This document shows positions 44,251 through 54,240 of a stretch of 64,000 bases of DNA, piece by piece. Position 1 is the first letter of the stretch, and each line of letters starts with the position of its first letter. A model generated the notes under the pieces. That model was not told the origin of the DNA, made no database searches, and saw nothing but the letters and a program-made list of their open reading frames with translations. A program made the translations under genes and the position numbers. This DNA comes from Paenibacillus sedimenti. GTDB lineage: Bacteria; Bacillota; Bacilli; Paenibacillales; NBRC-103111. The stretch lies in contig NZ_JACVVD010000005.1 of the NCBI RefSeq assembly GCF_014534655.1, positions 310,001-374,000 on the forward strand, written 5' to 3'.

Positions 44251-44442
44251 GTGAAAAGAAAAACAACTGACTGCAATCATTACTACCGGCTTAATCAATT
44301 ACAAAATGAAAAAAGCACCATGCCAGGATTTGTGACCCCAAAAACTCTTTCACAAATGTTTGAATATATGAAGACATTAGAATGGAAGATTGAGGAATTG
44401 AATGGTAATTGGATGAAAAAAAAGAGTGGAGGTATTAAATAA
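44251..44442 (+). CDS. Possible small hypothetical protein, 63 residues
   Basis: The frame starts with GTG at 44251 and reads NHYYRLNQLQNEKSTMPGFV then a helical FEYMKTLEWKIEELNGNW. The ribosome site is poor. The composition is protein-like but I recognise no family. It could be the tail of a decayed gene. Confidence 0.3.
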   Translation: MKRKTTDCNHYYRLNQLQNEKSTMPGFVTPKTLSQMFEYMKTLEWKIEELNGNWMKKKSGGIK

Positions 44443-44583
44443 AATGGGGATTTCAAGCAATCTTTGCAGCACCATTATTAAATTGTTGTATGCGCTTTAA
44501 AAATTACAAGAAATCATGGAAAAGTATTATTCTCGCTATTATTTTTACCTGTTACACTAAATTTAGAAAGAGAGGGAGAACAT

Positions 44584-45558
44584 ATGTCAGAAGCAACTTT
44601 GTCTAATGCTTTGTCCAAACAAGCTCAGCTTAAAGTAAAAAAGAGATTTTTTTCAGATTTTAGAGCCCATAAAACGTATTATTTTATGCTGATCCCTATG
44701 ATTATCTTCTTTGTTGTATTCGCATATTTACCGATGTTTGGCTTGTATTATGCTTTTGTGGACTTTGATTTCAGTAAAGGGATTTTTAGCCCGTTTGTTG
44801 GTCTTAAAAATTTTGAGTTTTTATTCCACGGCGGTTTGGACTCGATCATCTGGAAGATAACAAAAAATACGCTTTTATATAATCTCGCTTTTATTGTGCT
44901 AAATAATGTATTTCAAATTTCCGTAGCCATTCTTCTTCGGGAATTGACGTATAAGAAATTTGTGAAAACTACACAAACTCTTATGTTTATGCCGTATTTT
45001 GTTTCGATGGTTATCGTAGGGTCTATTGTATATAACTTGTTTAATTTTAATTATGGTGTTATTAATAGCGCTTTCATAGCAATGGGCTTTGAAAAGTTCG
45101 ATTTCTATGCATCACCTGAAGCTTGGCCCTTTATCATTGTAGCGATTGAGATATGGAAGGGTTTAGGTTATGGGAGCGTCATATATCTGGCTTCCATTAT
45201 GGGAATGGATGAAAGTATTTATGAAGCGGCTTATGTGGATGGGGCTTCTAAGTGGCAGAGAATCCTTCATATTACACTACCGCTACTTAAGCCGACCGTG
45301 ATTGTTCTAGTACTCTTCTCCTTAGGTGGCATTATGCGAGGGCAGTTTGATTTATTTTGGAATGTTATCGGTCAAAACGGACTTTTACTTAACGCAACGG
45401 ATATTATCGATACTTATGTATACCGTTCTCTTACTGTTAATTTCAGCTTAGGGCTTGGTACGGCAGCTGGTTTGTATCAATCGGTTTTCGGCTTGGTTGT
45501 GATTCTAACGGTCAATACCATTGTTCGAAAAGTAGATAAAGAAAATTCGTTGTTCTAA
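44584..45558 (+). CDS. Carbohydrate ABC importer permease, LplB type (second system)
   Basis: 324 residues with about six membrane helices; YYFMLIPMIIFFVVFAYLPM opens the membrane part. The EAA loop is EAAYVDGASKWQRILHITLP. The ATG at 44584 follows AGAGAGGGAG. It is the first gene of a permease-permease-binding protein operon that leads into a YesN/YesM pair and three lyases. As with the first importer, no ATPase gene is present. The DNA is AT-rich relative to the region before 43000. Confidence 0.92.
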   Translation: MSEATLSNALSKQAQLKVKKRFFSDFRAHKTYYFMLIPMIIFFVVFAYLPMFGLYYAFVDFDFSKGIFSPFVGLKNFEFLFHGGLDSIIWKITKNTLLYNLAFIVLNNVFQISVAILLRELTYKKFVKTTQTLMFMPYFVSMVIVGSIVYNLFNFNYGVINSAFIAMGFEKFDFYASPEAWPFIIVAIEIWKGLGYGSVIYLASIMGMDESIYEAAYVDGASKWQRILHITLPLLKPTVIVLVLFSLGGIMRGQFDLFWNVIGQNGLLLNATDIIDTYVYRSLTVNFSLGLGTAAGLYQSVFGLVVILTVNTIVRKVDKENSLF

Positions 45559-45600
45559 AGGTATGCCGTAATGTAATTCATAGGAAAAGGGGAGAGCAGG

Positions 45601-46515
45601 ATGAGTGAACTATCAGCAAATATCGGTAGAAATAAAATTAGGCAAGATCGGAGTAATCGGATATTTAATACACTAGCTGTCATCATCATATCGTTCTTTG
45701 CCATCGCCTGTTTGTTGCCATTTATTTTAATGTTATCAGGTTCTTTGAGCGACGAATCATTGATTGCCGTCAACGGGTATTCATTGTTTCCGCAGGGGTT
45801 TTCCTTTACTGCATACAAAGTGGTGTTCTCGACATTGGGAAGTACGATAGGAACAGCCTATATGGTTACCATTTACGTTACTTTTCTAGGAACGCTAATT
45901 GGTTTGGTAGTAACTTCAGTCAGCGGATATATTCTTTCCCGGCCAGATTTTAAACATAGGGATAAGGCGGCATTTTTCATTTACTTTACAACCTTGTTTA
46001 GCGGGGGGTTAATCCCATCTTATATTGTTAACGTTAATTTCCTGCACCTCAACCATAGTTTATGGGCGATTATTTTACCAGGATTGACCAGTCCGTTCTA
46101 TATCTTTTTATATCGCAATTTTATAAAAGGGTTGCCCCATTCATTAGTAGAATCGGCGAGAATCGATGGAGCAGGAGATTTCCGCGTCTATTGGCAAATT
46201 ATTATCCCATTATGTAAACCTGTTTCGGCAACGATTGGTTTATTCCTGGCGCTTAGTTATTGGAATAATTGGTTCGGCTATAGCTTGTATCTCGTTGCTG
46301 ACGAGAAAAAGTGGGGATTACAATTTTTGCTGTACCGGATGCTTGCACGTGTGACCGATGCAGTGAGAGATTCTCAAATCATTATTGATCAACTGCCTAC
46401 TGAGACGATGAAACTTGCTACCGCGATGTTAGTAACTGGTCCGGTCTTATTATTCTATCCATTCGCACAGCGGTATTTTGTAGCCGGTTTAACAATTGGC
46501 GGTGTGAAAGGTTAA
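45601..46515 (+). CDS. Carbohydrate ABC importer permease, YtcP type (second system)
   Basis: 304 residues, about six membrane helices, with LFSGGLIPSYIVNVN and the EAA loop VESARIDGAGDFRVYWQIII. The C-terminus FAQRYFVAGLTIGGVKG is typical. It lies 42 bases after the partner permease and has a GGGGAGAG site. Together they form the channel for an oligosaccharide. Confidence 0.92.
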   Translation: MSELSANIGRNKIRQDRSNRIFNTLAVIIISFFAIACLLPFILMLSGSLSDESLIAVNGYSLFPQGFSFTAYKVVFSTLGSTIGTAYMVTIYVTFLGTLIGLVVTSVSGYILSRPDFKHRDKAAFFIYFTTLFSGGLIPSYIVNVNFLHLNHSLWAIILPGLTSPFYIFLYRNFIKGLPHSLVESARIDGAGDFRVYWQIIIPLCKPVSATIGLFLALSYWNNWFGYSLYLVADEKKWGLQFLLYRMLARVTDAVRDSQIIIDQLPTETMKLATAMLVTGPVLLFYPFAQRYFVAGLTIGGVKG

Positions 46516-46550
46516 ATGCTTTGGTAACGTGCTGTACGCCTGTTGTTGAT

Positions 46551-46585
46551 TAGAGGGAGCAAAAATTTCTAAGTTGTTTCCTCTA
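46551..46585 (+). other. Hairpin between permease and binding-protein genes
   Basis: TAGAGG and CCTCTA arms, extended by an inner CAA/TTG pairing, lie in the 100-bp gap. No T run follows. It may shield the binding-protein mRNA from decay. Confidence 0.4.
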
Positions 46586-46629
46586 CTAACATAAAATATA
46601 ATATAATTTAAATTTTGGAGGGGATTGTT

Positions 46630-48219
46630 TTGTTAGTAAACAGAAAAATGAAAACGGTATTATCTGTCATCTTAATGTCAACGGTTGTTATCTCAACAGC
46701 CGCTTGTTCAACCGGAAGTAAAGGTGCTGCCCCTAGTTCACCTGCTGCTGGGGCTGCAAGTCAGCAACCTGCTAAAGTCATTGAGTTGAAAGCGGTAACA
46801 ATGGGGGTTGCTCCAGCCAACGGTATGGACAACTTTTATAAACAGCTTGACGAACTTACCAAAAAAGATTTAAACGCGACTGTGCGATTTACCTTTGTCC
46901 CTTGGGGCGATGAAAAGAATCAAATCAGCCGTGCTGTTGTAGCCAAAGAATATGACCTATATGTCGGAGGTGCTTGGTCCGATTTCAAAAACTTTGCTAC
47001 TAAGAACGCATTTGCTGATTTAAAACCTTTCCTTTCCAAAACACCAAAATTGGTTGAGCACTACAAGGGTTTACTCGGTCGACTTGAAATCAATGGTAAG
47101 CTATACGGGATTCCACAATATGGTAAGCCTGGAGCAGGCGGAGATGGACTGTTATACCGTGAGGATCTAAGAAAGAAATGGGGTCTTCCGGAAATCAAAG
47201 ATCTGGATTCTTTGGAGAAATATTTGTATAAAGCGAAGCAGGAGTTCCCAAGTACACCGATGATTAATGATAAACGATTCGCTGAGAATATTTGGAGGAT
47301 GATGGCGGGTGGTAAGTACTATAATGTGACAAATCTTTCTGGCAACTTATTAACGGTTGCTCCTGTGAATAATCCGTATAAAGCTACATTCATTTATGAT
47401 ACTCCTGAATATAAGGAAATCCTGGTTCGGGCAAAAAAATGGTATGACGATGGCATTGCTGCCCACGATATCCTTGCTGCACAAGGAAATGAAACAAGTA
47501 AAACATTAGAACTGATGAAGGCTAACAAAAAGCCGCTTGAGTTTAATAACCATTTTGGCGCAGTAAGCTCCAGCTATATTCCAGCATTAAAGGCTGTTAA
47601 TAAAGACTGGGAGTTTGGTTGGTTTGATTATACATTTGATTTATATCCACAAATGTCATTTATGCCTAGGCATTCCAATGACACAACCACGATGATTTCA
47701 GTTAGCGAGCAAAGCAAAAATGTAGAAACAGCCTTGAAATTTATTGAAAAAGCTCATACGGACAGAGTATACTATGATTTATTGCAGTACGGAGTTAAGG
47801 ATGAAAACTACAAGTTGTCTGGAGAATCCGTAACATTTGATGGCATTGATCCGAAAAATAAAAAGCCAGGCTGGACTGGATTGAACGATGGTTTCATGAA
47901 CCGTGTGGAAAAGTATCCATCTGACTGGCAGCCTATTTATGACAGACTTCAGACAGAGGGCACTAAAGCAGCAGAGAAAAATGGTATCGACCCTTTTGAA
48001 GGATTTGTATTCAATACAGGTGACTTAGCTTCTGAAATGGCGAGTATGGAAACAGTAAGAACCCAATATGCTCAACCGTTAGCAGTAGGAATGGTCAAGA
48101 AAAGTCAAGATGCTGATCTGGAGGCATTGAAGCAACAGCTGAAAGGAGCAGGATCGGATAAGTATATGACAGCACTACAAAAGGCATTGGATGAGTTTGC
48201 GGCAAGTAAAAAGAAGTAA
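46630..48219 (+). CDS. Extracellular solute-binding lipoprotein (second system)
   Basis: 529 residues from the TTG at 46630, six bases after GGAGGGG. The lipoprotein signal ends with STAAC. The body is an LplA-like sugar-binding protein with KDLNATVRFTFVPWGDEKNQ, NGKLYGIPQYGKPG and DKRFAENIWRMMAGG. It should deliver oligosaccharides released by the lyases encoded downstream to the two permeases. Confidence 0.91.
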   Translation: MLVNRKMKTVLSVILMSTVVISTAACSTGSKGAAPSSPAAGAASQQPAKVIELKAVTMGVAPANGMDNFYKQLDELTKKDLNATVRFTFVPWGDEKNQISRAVVAKEYDLYVGGAWSDFKNFATKNAFADLKPFLSKTPKLVEHYKGLLGRLEINGKLYGIPQYGKPGAGGDGLLYREDLRKKWGLPEIKDLDSLEKYLYKAKQEFPSTPMINDKRFAENIWRMMAGGKYYNVTNLSGNLLTVAPVNNPYKATFIYDTPEYKEILVRAKKWYDDGIAAHDILAAQGNETSKTLELMKANKKPLEFNNHFGAVSSSYIPALKAVNKDWEFGWFDYTFDLYPQMSFMPRHSNDTTTMISVSEQSKNVETALKFIEKAHTDRVYYDLLQYGVKDENYKLSGESVTFDGIDPKNKKPGWTGLNDGFMNRVEKYPSDWQPIYDRLQTEGTKAAEKNGIDPFEGFVFNTGDLASEMASMETVRTQYAQPLAVGMVKKSQDADLEALKQQLKGAGSDKYMTALQKALDEFAASKKK

Positions 48220-48399
48220 GATAAAGGTTGTTCCTCGTATGGATAATTAAATATGTTTCACAATTAGTCAGGAGAATTTAAGTTCCTGGCTATTTGTGTT
48301 AAGGTACTATTTTCTAAATTCACGTTAATTATGACAGTATGCTATGATGGTTTACAAAGTTGCCTTCAATAATGATTTTCTGACAAAGGAGCAGTTCCT

Positions 48400-49911
48400 A
48401 TGCGCTTGTTGATTGCGGATGATGATGATTATACCAGACTCGGATTAATAGAAACGATTGATTGGCCGAAATTTGGAGTAAGTGAAATTAAGCAAGCGAG
48501 GGATGGCGCTGAAGCACTTGAGATTGCCATAAGCTTTCAGCCTGACATTGTACTTACGGATATTCGAATGCCAAAACTAAATGGTATTGAATTTGCCGAA
48601 AAATTAACAACAATGTGCAAAGAGAGCAAATTGTTGTTTATGAGCGGATATATGGACATTGATTATCTGAGGAGCGCTATTAAACTTGCGGCTGTAGATT
48701 ATATTGAAAAGCCCATAAAATTGAATGAATTGGAAGCGGCCATAATAAAAACCGTCACATCTATTCATGAAAAGCAAAATCAGAACCGAATCATAGAACA
48801 AAATCAAGAAATGCAAAAACAAAGACTTGCAGGATTGTTAAATAGCAGAAGTATGAATAAAGATGACATTCATATGCTTTGCAAAGCAACCGGCTTTCCA
48901 ATGGATACAGCCTATGTTTGCCTTATCGTTAGGGATCCTTCTGGAGAAATTGCGCCTGAGAAATTGATTGTGGATCTCTACACGTTTTGGCAGGTTAATC
49001 AAGTACATTCACTGTGCAGGAACATGGATCATCATAAATATATGGTCATATTAGCGATGAAAAGACAAGACATTAGAAGAATTAATTACTATACAGAGTT
49101 ATTCTTACGTCAAAATGAAAGCCTGATTATAGGTATTGGGGTGGAAGCTATCCGAATGGAACATATTCCGACTAGCTTCCAATCGGCTGTGCTGGCACTG
49201 GAAAGGTTTTTTTATCATCCCAATCTAAGAAGCTTTACCTTCAAGGATAAAAATAAACATACTACACAGGTTATAGACCTTTATCCAGAATTTCTTGAAA
49301 TTTTAAAAAGCACTCCCCAAAAGCTTGGGGATTGGATAAATGCAGTCTGTGAGAAATTAAGCTATATGGAGTATCCCCATAAAGAACGCGTGTGTGAATT
49401 GTTTAATTCTTTTGCACAAGCCATGATCCGCGAGAAAAGTACTTTTGTTTCCAAATTGAATGATATCAGCAATATGCATGATTTAGAAAATCACATCCGA
49501 AATTGTGGGTCTATTTTTGAGGTTCAACAATATATGAGTAAATTATTGTCGGTATATATGGAAGAGATGGAAGAATCGTCCCATTACTCTAGGGTGGTTA
49601 GGGATGTAATGGATTATATTGCCTCTAATTGTAGTAATGTAAATCTCGATGTACGTGAGATCGCGGATCATGTCCATTTATCCATGGCCCATCTGGGGAT
49701 GTTATTTAAAAATGATACTGGAATTACGATTAAACAGTATATTGGTGACTACCGGTTGGAACTTGCCAAAAAGCTAATAGCAAATGAACATTACAAAATC
49801 AACATGATTGCTGAATTATGCGGTTATGCCAGTGCCAGTTATTTTACAAAGGTATTTCGGGCGGCAACTGAGTTAACACCACTTGATTATAGAAAGTTGA
49901 TTATGAAATGA
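48400..49911 (+). CDS. Response regulator, YesN type with AraC output domain (second system)
   Basis: 503 residues. Receiver domain with acidic cluster LLIADDDDYTRLG, phospho-acceptor Asp54 in VLTDIRMPKLNG and Lys in YIEKPIKL. The C-terminal AraC domain contains VNLDVREIADHVHLSMAHLG and ends SYFTKVFRAATELTPLDYRK. The start follows AAAGGAG. The kinase gene overlaps its stop by four bases. It most likely activates the ABC genes upstream and the lyase genes downstream. Confidence 0.93.
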   Translation: MRLLIADDDDYTRLGLIETIDWPKFGVSEIKQARDGAEALEIAISFQPDIVLTDIRMPKLNGIEFAEKLTTMCKESKLLFMSGYMDIDYLRSAIKLAAVDYIEKPIKLNELEAAIIKTVTSIHEKQNQNRIIEQNQEMQKQRLAGLLNSRSMNKDDIHMLCKATGFPMDTAYVCLIVRDPSGEIAPEKLIVDLYTFWQVNQVHSLCRNMDHHKYMVILAMKRQDIRRINYYTELFLRQNESLIIGIGVEAIRMEHIPTSFQSAVLALERFFYHPNLRSFTFKDKNKHTTQVIDLYPEFLEILKSTPQKLGDWINAVCEKLSYMEYPHKERVCELFNSFAQAMIREKSTFVSKLNDISNMHDLENHIRNCGSIFEVQQYMSKLLSVYMEEMEESSHYSRVVRDVMDYIASNCSNVNLDVREIADHVHLSMAHLGMLFKNDTGITIKQYIGDYRLELAKKLIANEHYKINMIAELCGYASASYFTKVFRAATELTPLDYRKLIMK

Positions 49912-51677
49912 AAAAAAAGCCTTGGTTTCCCAACTTGTCATTAAAAAAGAAAATGTTAGTCATTCTGGCCTTGGTAGGGCTCGTGCCTCTATCCATAACA
50001 TTCCAAGTTTCTTATACGGAAATCCGAAGTTCAACGCTTCAAAGTCAAAATTATGCTGCTAATCAAAATTATGAGCAAACGCTGTCTGCCTTGTCTGGTA
50101 AGTTTAAAAGAATTGAGAAATTATCAACCATGGTTATTGTAAATGATGCCCTTGTTTCCACGCTTGGGTCAGATCCGGTAAGTAAAGATATTGGTGAACA
50201 ACTCATCGATTTCGAGAAAATCGCAACGTATACGAAAGTCCTGGAAGAAAGTTCGGAAAGTGAGAATATTATATATTATATTGACGACAGGTTTGTTGTT
50301 TCAGGCTCCGATACACGGTTTCGCAAGCTAAAATATATAGATGGCCGAAAATGGGCGGAAGCTATTATTGCCAATCATGGAGCTCCGACATGGGTGATGT
50401 CTGATGATGAAAGCGTATACGGCTCCAAACAAACGCTAACCTTAGGCAGAATCCTTTGGAATATGAAAAATTATAGTGATTCCATGGGGATTGTAGCCAT
50501 AAAACTGGATATGAAACAAATCAGCCAAAGTTTAACAAAAACGGTACCGGAACAAGTTGTTTATTTAATAAACGAAAATGGGGAAGTGATTGCAAGCAGT
50601 GATGACCTATTGCAAAATTTCACCACTAATCCTTCTCAACAACTCCCTAAATTGAAGGAAACCGGATGGGGATTTGAGGAGGCCACTCTCAGTAATGGGG
50701 AGAATATGTTCAGATCGAATCAAATTGGAAAGACGGGAATATATCTGACCTCAATTATCCCGAAGTCAGCAGCTACCAAGGCAGCAAATAAAGTCGGTAC
50801 TCAAATGATCACCATCTATCTGATTGTGGGAGCCTCTTTGCTTATTCTTATTTTTCCCGTTACGAAATCTATTACGGCTCGCGTGTTTTTGTTGACCCGT
50901 AAAATGGATCAAGTACGGAATGGCGAACTTAGAAAGCTGGACATAGAACCCCGTGATGACGAAGTGGGGCGTCTGGTTTCCAGCTATAATTATATGATTA
51001 ACAGTGTTCAAGAACTGCTTGAGGAACAGTTTCGGTTAGGGCAAGAAAAAAAGGGAGCAGAGCTTAAAGCGCTTCAGTCTCAGATTAATCCGCATTTTCT
51101 TTACAATACATTAGATATGCTCAACTGGATGTCGCAGAGAGACGAAAAAGCAAACATTCAGCAAGTTATCTATGCGTTATCTGATTATTATAAGTTAATT
51201 CTGAACAAGGGTGAGGACTTAGTTACGCTTCGGGATGAACTTCGATTGGTCAAAATTTATGTTGAAATTCAGCAGAAGCGATTTAAAGGTAGAATCACAT
51301 TCGAGGTGGATGTAGAGGAAAATATCATGGACTGTCTTTTACCGAAAATAACGCTTCAGCCTTTAGTGGAGAATGCTATTTTACATGGGATCTCTGAAAA
51401 GCCGGAAGGTAAAGGAACTGTCGCTATAAAAGGAAGATTACATAATCAACGAATACAATTAACGATTGCAGATGACGGCGTTGGATTTAAGAATAAAGGT
51501 CATCGACACCCGGATTATCACGGTAGTGGCTACGGTGTCAAAAATATTGAAAAACGGTTGGAATTATATTTTGGTGAAAGCAATTGCCTGCGATTTGAAG
51601 TTAATCAAGGAGCGGGGACCTGTGTCGTTATCCAGGTACCAGCGGTGTACAGCTCCTGCAAGAGTCCCAAGCAATAA
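49908..51677 (+). CDS. Sensor histidine kinase, YesM type (second system)
   Basis: 589 residues. Helix 1 (MLVILALVGLVPLSITFQ), an outer Cache-like sensor, helix 2 (MITIYLIVGASLLILIFPV), HAMP, and the kinase module with His in LQSQINPHFLYNTLDMLNWM, N box LVENAILHG and G boxes IADDGVGFK and GSGYGVKNIEKRLELYFG. It probably senses an extracellular saccharide or the loaded binding protein. A terminator follows, ending the unit. Confidence 0.94.
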   Translation: MKKKPWFPNLSLKKKMLVILALVGLVPLSITFQVSYTEIRSSTLQSQNYAANQNYEQTLSALSGKFKRIEKLSTMVIVNDALVSTLGSDPVSKDIGEQLIDFEKIATYTKVLEESSESENIIYYIDDRFVVSGSDTRFRKLKYIDGRKWAEAIIANHGAPTWVMSDDESVYGSKQTLTLGRILWNMKNYSDSMGIVAIKLDMKQISQSLTKTVPEQVVYLINENGEVIASSDDLLQNFTTNPSQQLPKLKETGWGFEEATLSNGENMFRSNQIGKTGIYLTSIIPKSAATKAANKVGTQMITIYLIVGASLLILIFPVTKSITARVFLLTRKMDQVRNGELRKLDIEPRDDEVGRLVSSYNYMINSVQELLEEQFRLGQEKKGAELKALQSQINPHFLYNTLDMLNWMSQRDEKANIQQVIYALSDYYKLILNKGEDLVTLRDELRLVKIYVEIQQKRFKGRITFEVDVEENIMDCLLPKITLQPLVENAILHGISEKPEGKGTVAIKGRLHNQRIQLTIADDGVGFKNKGHRHPDYHGSGYGVKNIEKRLELYFGESNCLRFEVNQGAGTCVVIQVPAVYSSCKSPKQ

Positions 51678-51691
51678 AAAGAGAATAACAG

Positions 51692-51729
51692 AAAACCGAT
51701 AAATGAGGCGACTCAGGAGTCGGTTTTTT
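51692..51729 (+). terminator. Intrinsic terminator after the second YesM gene
   Basis: AAAACCGA pairs with TCGGTTTT, with an inner GACT-cagg-AGTC hairpin, followed by further T residues. Confidence 0.75.
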
Positions 51730-51885
51730 ATTATGCCGATAAATTACAAGAAATCTTGCAAAATTAATATATGAAGATTCCTTCTACGTGAATAAAATAA
51801 TTAGTGTAAGCCGTGTGCAATGGAAGTTTTATGATAGACTATGAGACAGATTTTATTCAATTGGAAGAAAGGAGAGATATTTTTT

Positions 51886-51900
51886 TTGAAATCGCTTTCA
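51886..51900. promoter_or_regulatory. cre-like CcpA site before the first lyase
   Basis: TTGAAATCGCTTTCA matches WTGNAARCGNWWWCA at 14 of 15 positions and is a near palindrome. It lies 73 bases before the lyase start. A minor frame of six codons with a good ribosome site overlaps it. CcpA control is inferred. Confidence 0.65.
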
Positions 51901-51972
51901 GTATAGAGCCTTGTAGGGATAATTACCCATTTTTGATTTGCGGGAAGCAACCATTATAAGAGGAGGTTGTTT

Positions 51973-53796
51973 ATGAAACTTTGTAAATCGATCAGTAAAA
52001 TATTATTATCCTTCTGTCTGATCCTTAGTATGGTTATTTCCCTCGCCATATCGTCCGCTCCGGTAATGGCAGAGAAGGCTTCGCCAGACGTGCAGACAAA
52101 AATCAATGGACTGCTTACAAGTTTTGTACCTAATGTGACAGAAACCAAAACCGTTACTTCAACAATGACCTTCACCCATCCTGGAATCATTCTGACCAAA
52201 GCCATGCTGGACACTATACAGAATCACGTGAGATCGGGTGATGAACCATGGGCCAGTGCTTTTGTTAAATTTAGCGGGTATGGAAAATCCAGTAAAACCC
52301 CACTGATGAGAGTAAACATTAATGATACAGCTCCCTTCGATATACCTGGTGGAGGTATAGGTACTGAGGGCTATTACGCAGTCAGAAATATGGCGCAAGA
52401 TGCTGATACCGCTTATGTACAGACGATGATGTGGTATGTAACCGGTGATGAAACGTATAGAAAAAATGCAATCGGTCTCATTAGGCGTTGGGTTGATGTG
52501 CAATCCATAGGATCTATTTTTGATGAACAGATTCGTGTTTCTCTGGCTGTATTCAAATTCAGTATTGCAGCGGATATATTAAGAAACTCAGCCTCCAATA
52601 CAACACCTTATAACTGGTCTTCAACAGATACAACGAATTTTACGAATTACCTTACGCTAATGAAGAGTAAATATGATAGATATTGGCATTTTATGAATCA
52701 GCATGGTATGAATGCAATGGGTACGATCGCATCAGCTGTATTCAGAAATGATGCTGCAGACTATGCTGTTGCTGTGAAGCGTGCAACAACAAATCCGGAG
52801 TTGGGTGATAATTGGGATTTCTACAGTCCTACAGGCGGGCATAACCGCGATGGTTCCATAAAAGGCCAGATCAGAGAACTGACGAAAAATGTTGTAACCG
52901 GTGCAACTGTGCCTGCGAACATCCAAGTGGTAGAAATGGGGAGGGATCAAGGACATCCATATACTACGATCGGGGCACTTTCAAGTGTTGCATTGACTTC
53001 TTATATTCAAGGAACCCAAGTTGATCCAACACTTGGAACCGTTTCCACTGCAACAAACGCCGTCAATCTATTCAATTTTCTTAATAACAGACTTCTTGCA
53101 GGCGCTAATTATTTGACTAAATACAATTTAGGCAACGATGTTACTTATATTCCCTGTTACGAAACAGACGGTAAAATATGGTCAGCTCCGACTACGGGAG
53201 ACCGCGGAAAAATCGATCCTACGATCGGTATTTTGTATAGCTATTACAAATATATAGAAAAAAGGGCGGATATGGATACCAACGAGAATACAAAATATTT
53301 GTCCCAGGCATTTACACAAATATATCCTGAAGGTGCAAGCCAGGATTTCATGGGCGACGGTGTACTGCTTTTTACAACGGCTCCGGTCATTCGCTTGCAA
53401 TCCCATAACTTCTCGACCCGATATCTACGGCATGCCGCTTATCGTGCACGGATAGACGCTAATGTTTCGCCGGTTGCGGATGCTCAATTCAGAATAGTTG
53501 CCGGATTAACCGATTCGAAGGGATATTCTTTCGAGTCCGTAAACTTTCCGGGTCGTTACCTCACGGTGCGATCAAATGGAGAGGTATGGTTGGATGTGAA
53601 CGACAATACATCCACATATAAAAATAATGCCACTTTCCGCCGTGTGCCGGGACTGGCAGATGCAACCAAGTATTCCTACCAGATGTGGACCGATTCAAGC
53701 CGGTACCTGCGTCATGCCAATGACCTGATGTATGCTCAGAGTGGATCGGGAGCGGTATTTAACGGCGATGCGACTTTTGGTGAGGTTGCTCCGTAA
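51973..53796 (+). CDS. Secreted alginate-lyase-family protein with CBM42 (AbfB) domain
   Basis: 607 residues from the ATG at 51973 (GGAGG). A signal peptide ends near SAPVMAEKA. The (alpha/alpha) lyase domain (about 60-440) starts FTHPGIILTKAMLDTIQNHV and holds the candidate catalytic Asn242-Gln-His244 in FMNQHGMNAMG and the conserved VVEMGRDQGH. The C-terminal third (about 471-606) is an arabinofuranose-binding AbfB module with paired SRYLRHA and FESVNFPGRYLTV motifs. It should cleave an uronate polymer outside the cell. The last two codons lie inside a 91-bp repeat, so the C-terminus may be slightly altered. Confidence 0.87.
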   Translation: MKLCKSISKILLSFCLILSMVISLAISSAPVMAEKASPDVQTKINGLLTSFVPNVTETKTVTSTMTFTHPGIILTKAMLDTIQNHVRSGDEPWASAFVKFSGYGKSSKTPLMRVNINDTAPFDIPGGGIGTEGYYAVRNMAQDADTAYVQTMMWYVTGDETYRKNAIGLIRRWVDVQSIGSIFDEQIRVSLAVFKFSIAADILRNSASNTTPYNWSSTDTTNFTNYLTLMKSKYDRYWHFMNQHGMNAMGTIASAVFRNDAADYAVAVKRATTNPELGDNWDFYSPTGGHNRDGSIKGQIRELTKNVVTGATVPANIQVVEMGRDQGHPYTTIGALSSVALTSYIQGTQVDPTLGTVSTATNAVNLFNFLNNRLLAGANYLTKYNLGNDVTYIPCYETDGKIWSAPTTGDRGKIDPTIGILYSYYKYIEKRADMDTNENTKYLSQAFTQIYPEGASQDFMGDGVLLFTTAPVIRLQSHNFSTRYLRHAAYRARIDANVSPVADAQFRIVAGLTDSKGYSFESVNFPGRYLTVRSNGEVWLDVNDNTSTYKNNATFRRVPGLADATKYSYQMWTDSSRYLRHANDLMYAQSGSGAVFNGDATFGEVAP

Positions 53797-53879
53797 GGGG
53801 AAGAAGCAAAGAGAGTCTTGGCCCCCCCGGTTAACATTAATCTGTCTGTCATTTCCCCAATATGGCATATTGAATATGT
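53789..53879. repeat. 91-bp direct repeat, copy 1
   Basis: This 91-bp segment, starting CTCCGTAAGGGGAAG and ending TATTGAATATGT, is identical to 57242-57332. It contains the stop codon of the first lyase. The two copies are 3453 bp apart and in the same orientation, enclosing the second lyase gene and a transposase fragment. Confidence 0.95.
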
Positions 53880-53925
53880 GAAAGGTTCTTCCGTATTCCG
53901 CATCAGAGCAAGGTTTTGGGCAGGT

Positions 53926-54152
53926 ATACTCGACTAAGCGCTTGACTTTACCCGCAGTAGTCGTAGGGGCCTTCTCGCCTTTCTTCTTTCCTTTCTTAGT
54001 CTTTCCTTTTCGTTTTCTCTGCTTCTTGGGTTTCAAGTGCTTGTCTATCGCGTGCCAAAGGCGCCTCAAAAAGTCATAAAAAGTGCCTACACAGGAATGT
54101 CATCCAAGGCAAAACCACTGAGAATGGCATCCCTTCCGTCACTATTATTAAG
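53926..54152 (-). pseudogene. Transposase fragment, frameshifted
   Basis: On the minus strand one frame reads RDAILSGFALDDIP and, after a single-base frame change, GTFYDFLRRLWHAIDKHLKP, then a Lys-rich linker and KAPTTTAGKVKRLVEY. This resembles the N-terminal part of DDE transposases of IS4-like elements in Firmicutes. Both ends of the gene are missing. It lies next to repeat copy 1 and is the only mobile-element trace in the window. Confidence 0.7.
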
Positions 54153-54240
54153 GCGATTTCAAAAAGTCAAGTGTTTTCGACACGGAATTACTCGTAATCT
54201 GAATTTTATTTTCCAATTCGGCTTATGGTAAAAATAAAAA

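Noticed and set aside
53695-54069. A 124-codon minus-strand frame spanning the 91-bp repeat
   Set aside because: Only its N-terminal half is transposase-like; the rest reads through the repeat and antisense to the lyase. It is a remnant, not a gene.
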